NCBI GenBank assembly: GCA_964550025.1
Contig: CAZJYI010000122.1
Coordinates: forward strand, 1-35,543
Source: CAZJYI01 sp964550025
GTDB lineage: Bacteria > Verrucomicrobiota > Kiritimatiellia > UBA8416 > CAYOBW01
Length of the DNA stretch: 35,543 bases
Reading direction: 5' to 3'
Part shown: one piece after another, positions 33,877 through 35,543 of the stretch
How the letters are laid out: the number at the start of each line of letters is the position of its first letter
How positions within the stretch are numbered: position 1 is the stretch's first letter
The notes under the pieces: model-generated
Told to the model about the DNA's origin: nothing
The model's database searches: none
The model's input: the letters and a program-made list of their open reading frames with translations, nothing else
Made by a program: the position numbers and the translations under genes

Positions 33877-35070
33877 CTACCGGATCTGCCCGAGCCGCAG
33901 TGAACGGATGTGTACGCCTTGGACGATGCCCAGTGCGGACATCATCACTACCGTGAATGAACCTCCATAACTCAGCAGCGGCAACGGCAACCCCATGATA
34001 GGCATAAGCCCCACCGTCATCGCGATGTTGATGAAAACGTGACAGAACAAAAGCGTCATGATCCCGGCGCACAGCAGGCGCCCCATGCGGTCGCGGGCCG
34101 TCATCGCGGTCCGCAGGCCGCAGTAGATGAGGATGCCGAAGAGGGCCAGCACCGTGGTTGAGCCGATGAAACCCTTCTCTTCGGCTATCACGGAGTAGAT
34201 GAAATCCGTCGGTGCCACCTTGCTCGGAAGAAAGCCGAGAATGTTCTGCGTGCCCTTCTTGAACCCCTTGCCCCTGAGTCCTCCCGAGGCAACGGCGATC
34301 AACGACTGCCGCTTGTTCCAGCCCGAGCGCAGGGGATCCCTGTCCAGCCCGGCGTACGTCAGGATGCGGATGCGGTGGTACGGTTTCATCAGGGGCACTT
34401 TCTTCCAGATGGCAACCTGCTGCTCCTCCGGCAGTTTGAGCCTCTTGGGGACAATCGCGGCCGCAACCACGGTGCCCACGACCAGGACGCCGATGAGCGC
34501 CAGCAGGGTCAGGAAGCGCGGGTGAAACCGGGCCACGAACAGCATGGCAAAGGCCGTGGGCAGAAAAACGATAGCCGTTCCCACGTCCGGCTGCTTCACC
34601 ACGAGCAACACGGGAACCGCAATCAGGAAAAGCAGGGGCACCAGCGCCCACAGCGACTTGAAGGCGACTTCGGGACGACTCAGTTCGCCGGCCAGCACGA
34701 GAATCGCGGCCAGCTTGGCCAGCTCGGAAGGCTGCACGCTGATCCCAAGTACGATCAGCCGCCGCCGCGCCCCGTGGACCTCCTCACCGACAAACAAAAC
34801 GGTGATCAGCAGGATGACTGCGCCCAGGTACAACCACGGCGCCGCCTTGCACAGGTGGCGGTAGTCCATCACCGCCAGGATGTAGTAGCACCCGCCCCCC
34901 ACCCCGATCCACAGCAACTGCTTCCAGTGCAGGTTGCTCGACTGCCCGTCGCCGATGCAGCAGGCACTGTCGATGAACCGCACGCCGATGTACAGCAGAA
35001 GGGCCGCGGCCAGCAGCATGGGCCAGTGCACGTGCCGAATCAGCTTCGCATCTCTGAGGTATTTCTTCAC
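33877..35070 (-). CDS. rodA: Rod-shape peptidoglycan glycosyltransferase RodA
   Basis: This is a SEDS-family polymerase that extends lateral-wall glycan strands together with PBP2. The 397-residue product has about ten transmembrane segments. The SEDS hallmarks are present: QPSELAKLA, VVKQPDVGTA, the loop phrase PTDFIYSVIAEEKGFIG and, near the end, PIMGLPLPLLSYGGS. ATG 35070 overlaps the stop of the upstream PBP2 gene (ATGA, 35067-35070), which fixes the start and implies translational coupling. It is slightly longer than average in the periplasmic loop around residues 215-265. Confidence 0.96.
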   Translation of the reverse strand: MKKYLRDAKLIRHVHWPMLLAAALLLYIGVRFIDSACCIGDGQSSNLHWKQLLWIGVGGGCYYILAVMDYRHLCKAAPWLYLGAVILLITVLFVGEEVHGARRRLIVLGISVQPSELAKLAAILVLAGELSRPEVAFKSLWALVPLLFLIAVPVLLVVKQPDVGTAIVFLPTAFAMLFVARFHPRFLTLLALIGVLVVGTVVAAAIVPKRLKLPEEQQVAIWKKVPLMKPYHRIRILTYAGLDRDPLRSGWNKRQSLIAVASGGLRGKGFKKGTQNILGFLPSKVAPTDFIYSVIAEEKGFIGSTTVLALFGILIYCGLRTAMTARDRMGRLLCAGIMTLLFCHVFINIAMTVGLMPIMGLPLPLLSYGGSFTVVMMSALGIVQGVHIRSLRLGQIR

Positions 35071-35543
35071 AGCAGTGTCCCGTCCAACCGAAAGACGCCC
35101 TCCATGATCTGCCTGACGCGCGGAGCGACCGTCTTGCCGCCGGAGTCACCGTCTTCGATCACCATGGCCATGGCATAGCGCGGCCGCTCGAAGGGCGCGA
35201 AGCAGAGCATCCAGGCGTGCGTCTTGCCCGAGCCCTTCTTGCCGTACTGCGCCGACCCCGTCTTGCCCGCCATCTCGACGCCGGGCACCCGCGCGCGTCT
35301 GCCTGTGCCGTGATCGGACTGGATCACGTCGTACATGCCACCGCGCACGACGCGCATCGTCTCGGCCGCCCACCCCATGCGGTTGACGATCTGCCCGCGC
35401 ACCCTGTCCCGCAGGATCAGGCGCGGACGGTAGACCGTCCCCTGGTTGGCAATGGTGGCCGCCACCACGGCCATCTGGAGCGGCGTTACCGCCAGGGCGC
35501 CCTGGCCCATGGAGACGTTGCACGTATCGCCGTCCGAGCGCCG
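35067..35543 (-). CDS. mrdA: Penicillin-binding protein 2, C-terminal part
   Basis: The 5' end lies beyond the window, and only the last 158 codons are seen. The visible part is the end of a class B transpeptidase domain: GDTCNVSMGQG and VTPLQMA, the KTG active-site triad as AGKTGSAQ, then HAWMLCFAPFERPRYAMAMVIEDG. The partner relationship with RodA, and the 4-base overlap with its gene, identify it as PBP2 (elongation) rather than PBP3 (division). It cross-links the wall laid down by RodA in the elongasome. Confidence 0.93.
   Translation of the reverse strand, partial: RRSDGDTCNVSMGQGALAVTPLQMAVVAATIANQGTVYRPRLILRDRVRGQIVNRMGWAAETMRVVRGGMYDVIQSDHGTGRRARVPGVEMAGKTGSAQYGKKGSGKTHAWMLCFAPFERPRYAMAMVIEDGDSGGKTVAPRVRQIMEGVFRLDGTLL

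Noticed and set aside
1..35543. CRISPR array, tRNA, rRNA or insertion sequence
   Set aside because: I found no regular spacer-repeat spacing, no cloverleaf or rRNA sequence and no transposase frame. The repeats present are short heptamers or hairpins without unique equal-length spacers.

Overview
The window looks like a chromosomal piece of a Gram-negative, GC-rich bacterium of the PVC group, most likely Kiritimatiellota or a neighbouring Verrucomicrobiota/Lentisphaerota lineage. This is inferred from gene content: a formylglycine-type sulfatase beside a secreted GH5 glycoside hydrolase, a giant LamG-repeat secreted protein ending in HSADY/EANRVLxYWRAG modules and a thrombospondin type 3 stretch, a type II pseudopilin, and LptD, which implies an outer membrane. 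No rRNA, tRNA, CRISPR array, transposase or prophage was recognised.

Layout. Bases 1-903 (minus) hold two small secreted-protein genes joined by an ATGA overlap; the first is cut by the window edge. deoB (phosphopentomutase, plus) follows. Bases 2922-8496 (minus) form a tight ileS-rnd-pcnB operon with 4-base overlaps. A divergent plus-strand gene encodes an AAA/ORC-like ATPase with a C-terminal winged helix, preceded by a good promoter overlapped by a dyad operator. Bases 10115-14060 (minus) carry a GH5 hydrolase, a sulfatase and the wreck of a PhoD-like phosphatase. Bases 14413-21354 (minus) encode a 2313-residue LamG protein containing an exact-length 1359-bp tandem duplication. smc and an inositol-monophosphatase-family gene are on the plus strand. 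The right end (minus) runs mrdA (partial)-rodA-rng-lptD-polB-gspG, an envelope, RNA-decay and DNA-polymerase gene string.

The most unusual aspect is the non-coding layer. Nearly every intergenic space holds one of two kinds of short repeat. The first kind is degenerate tandem 7-mers (9-mers around deoB) with different consensus sequences at different places (TTTCAGA, ATTCGNN, CGCGACN, TCTGACN, TGAATGA). The second kind is GTAG-headed hairpins, single or as inverted pairs, resembling the REP/REPIN elements mobilised by RAYT transposases. One 91-bp palindromic element with perfect 28-bp arms sits inside polB in an open frame. It adds about 30 residues directly after the catalytic DTDG motif. 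Two genes (deoB, gspG) take their TAG stop from the GTAG head of a hairpin, and the suhB-like gene also stops inside one.

Limits: all calls come from reading motifs, frames and spacing by eye. Residue positions are hand counts and may be off by a few. No similarity search was run.
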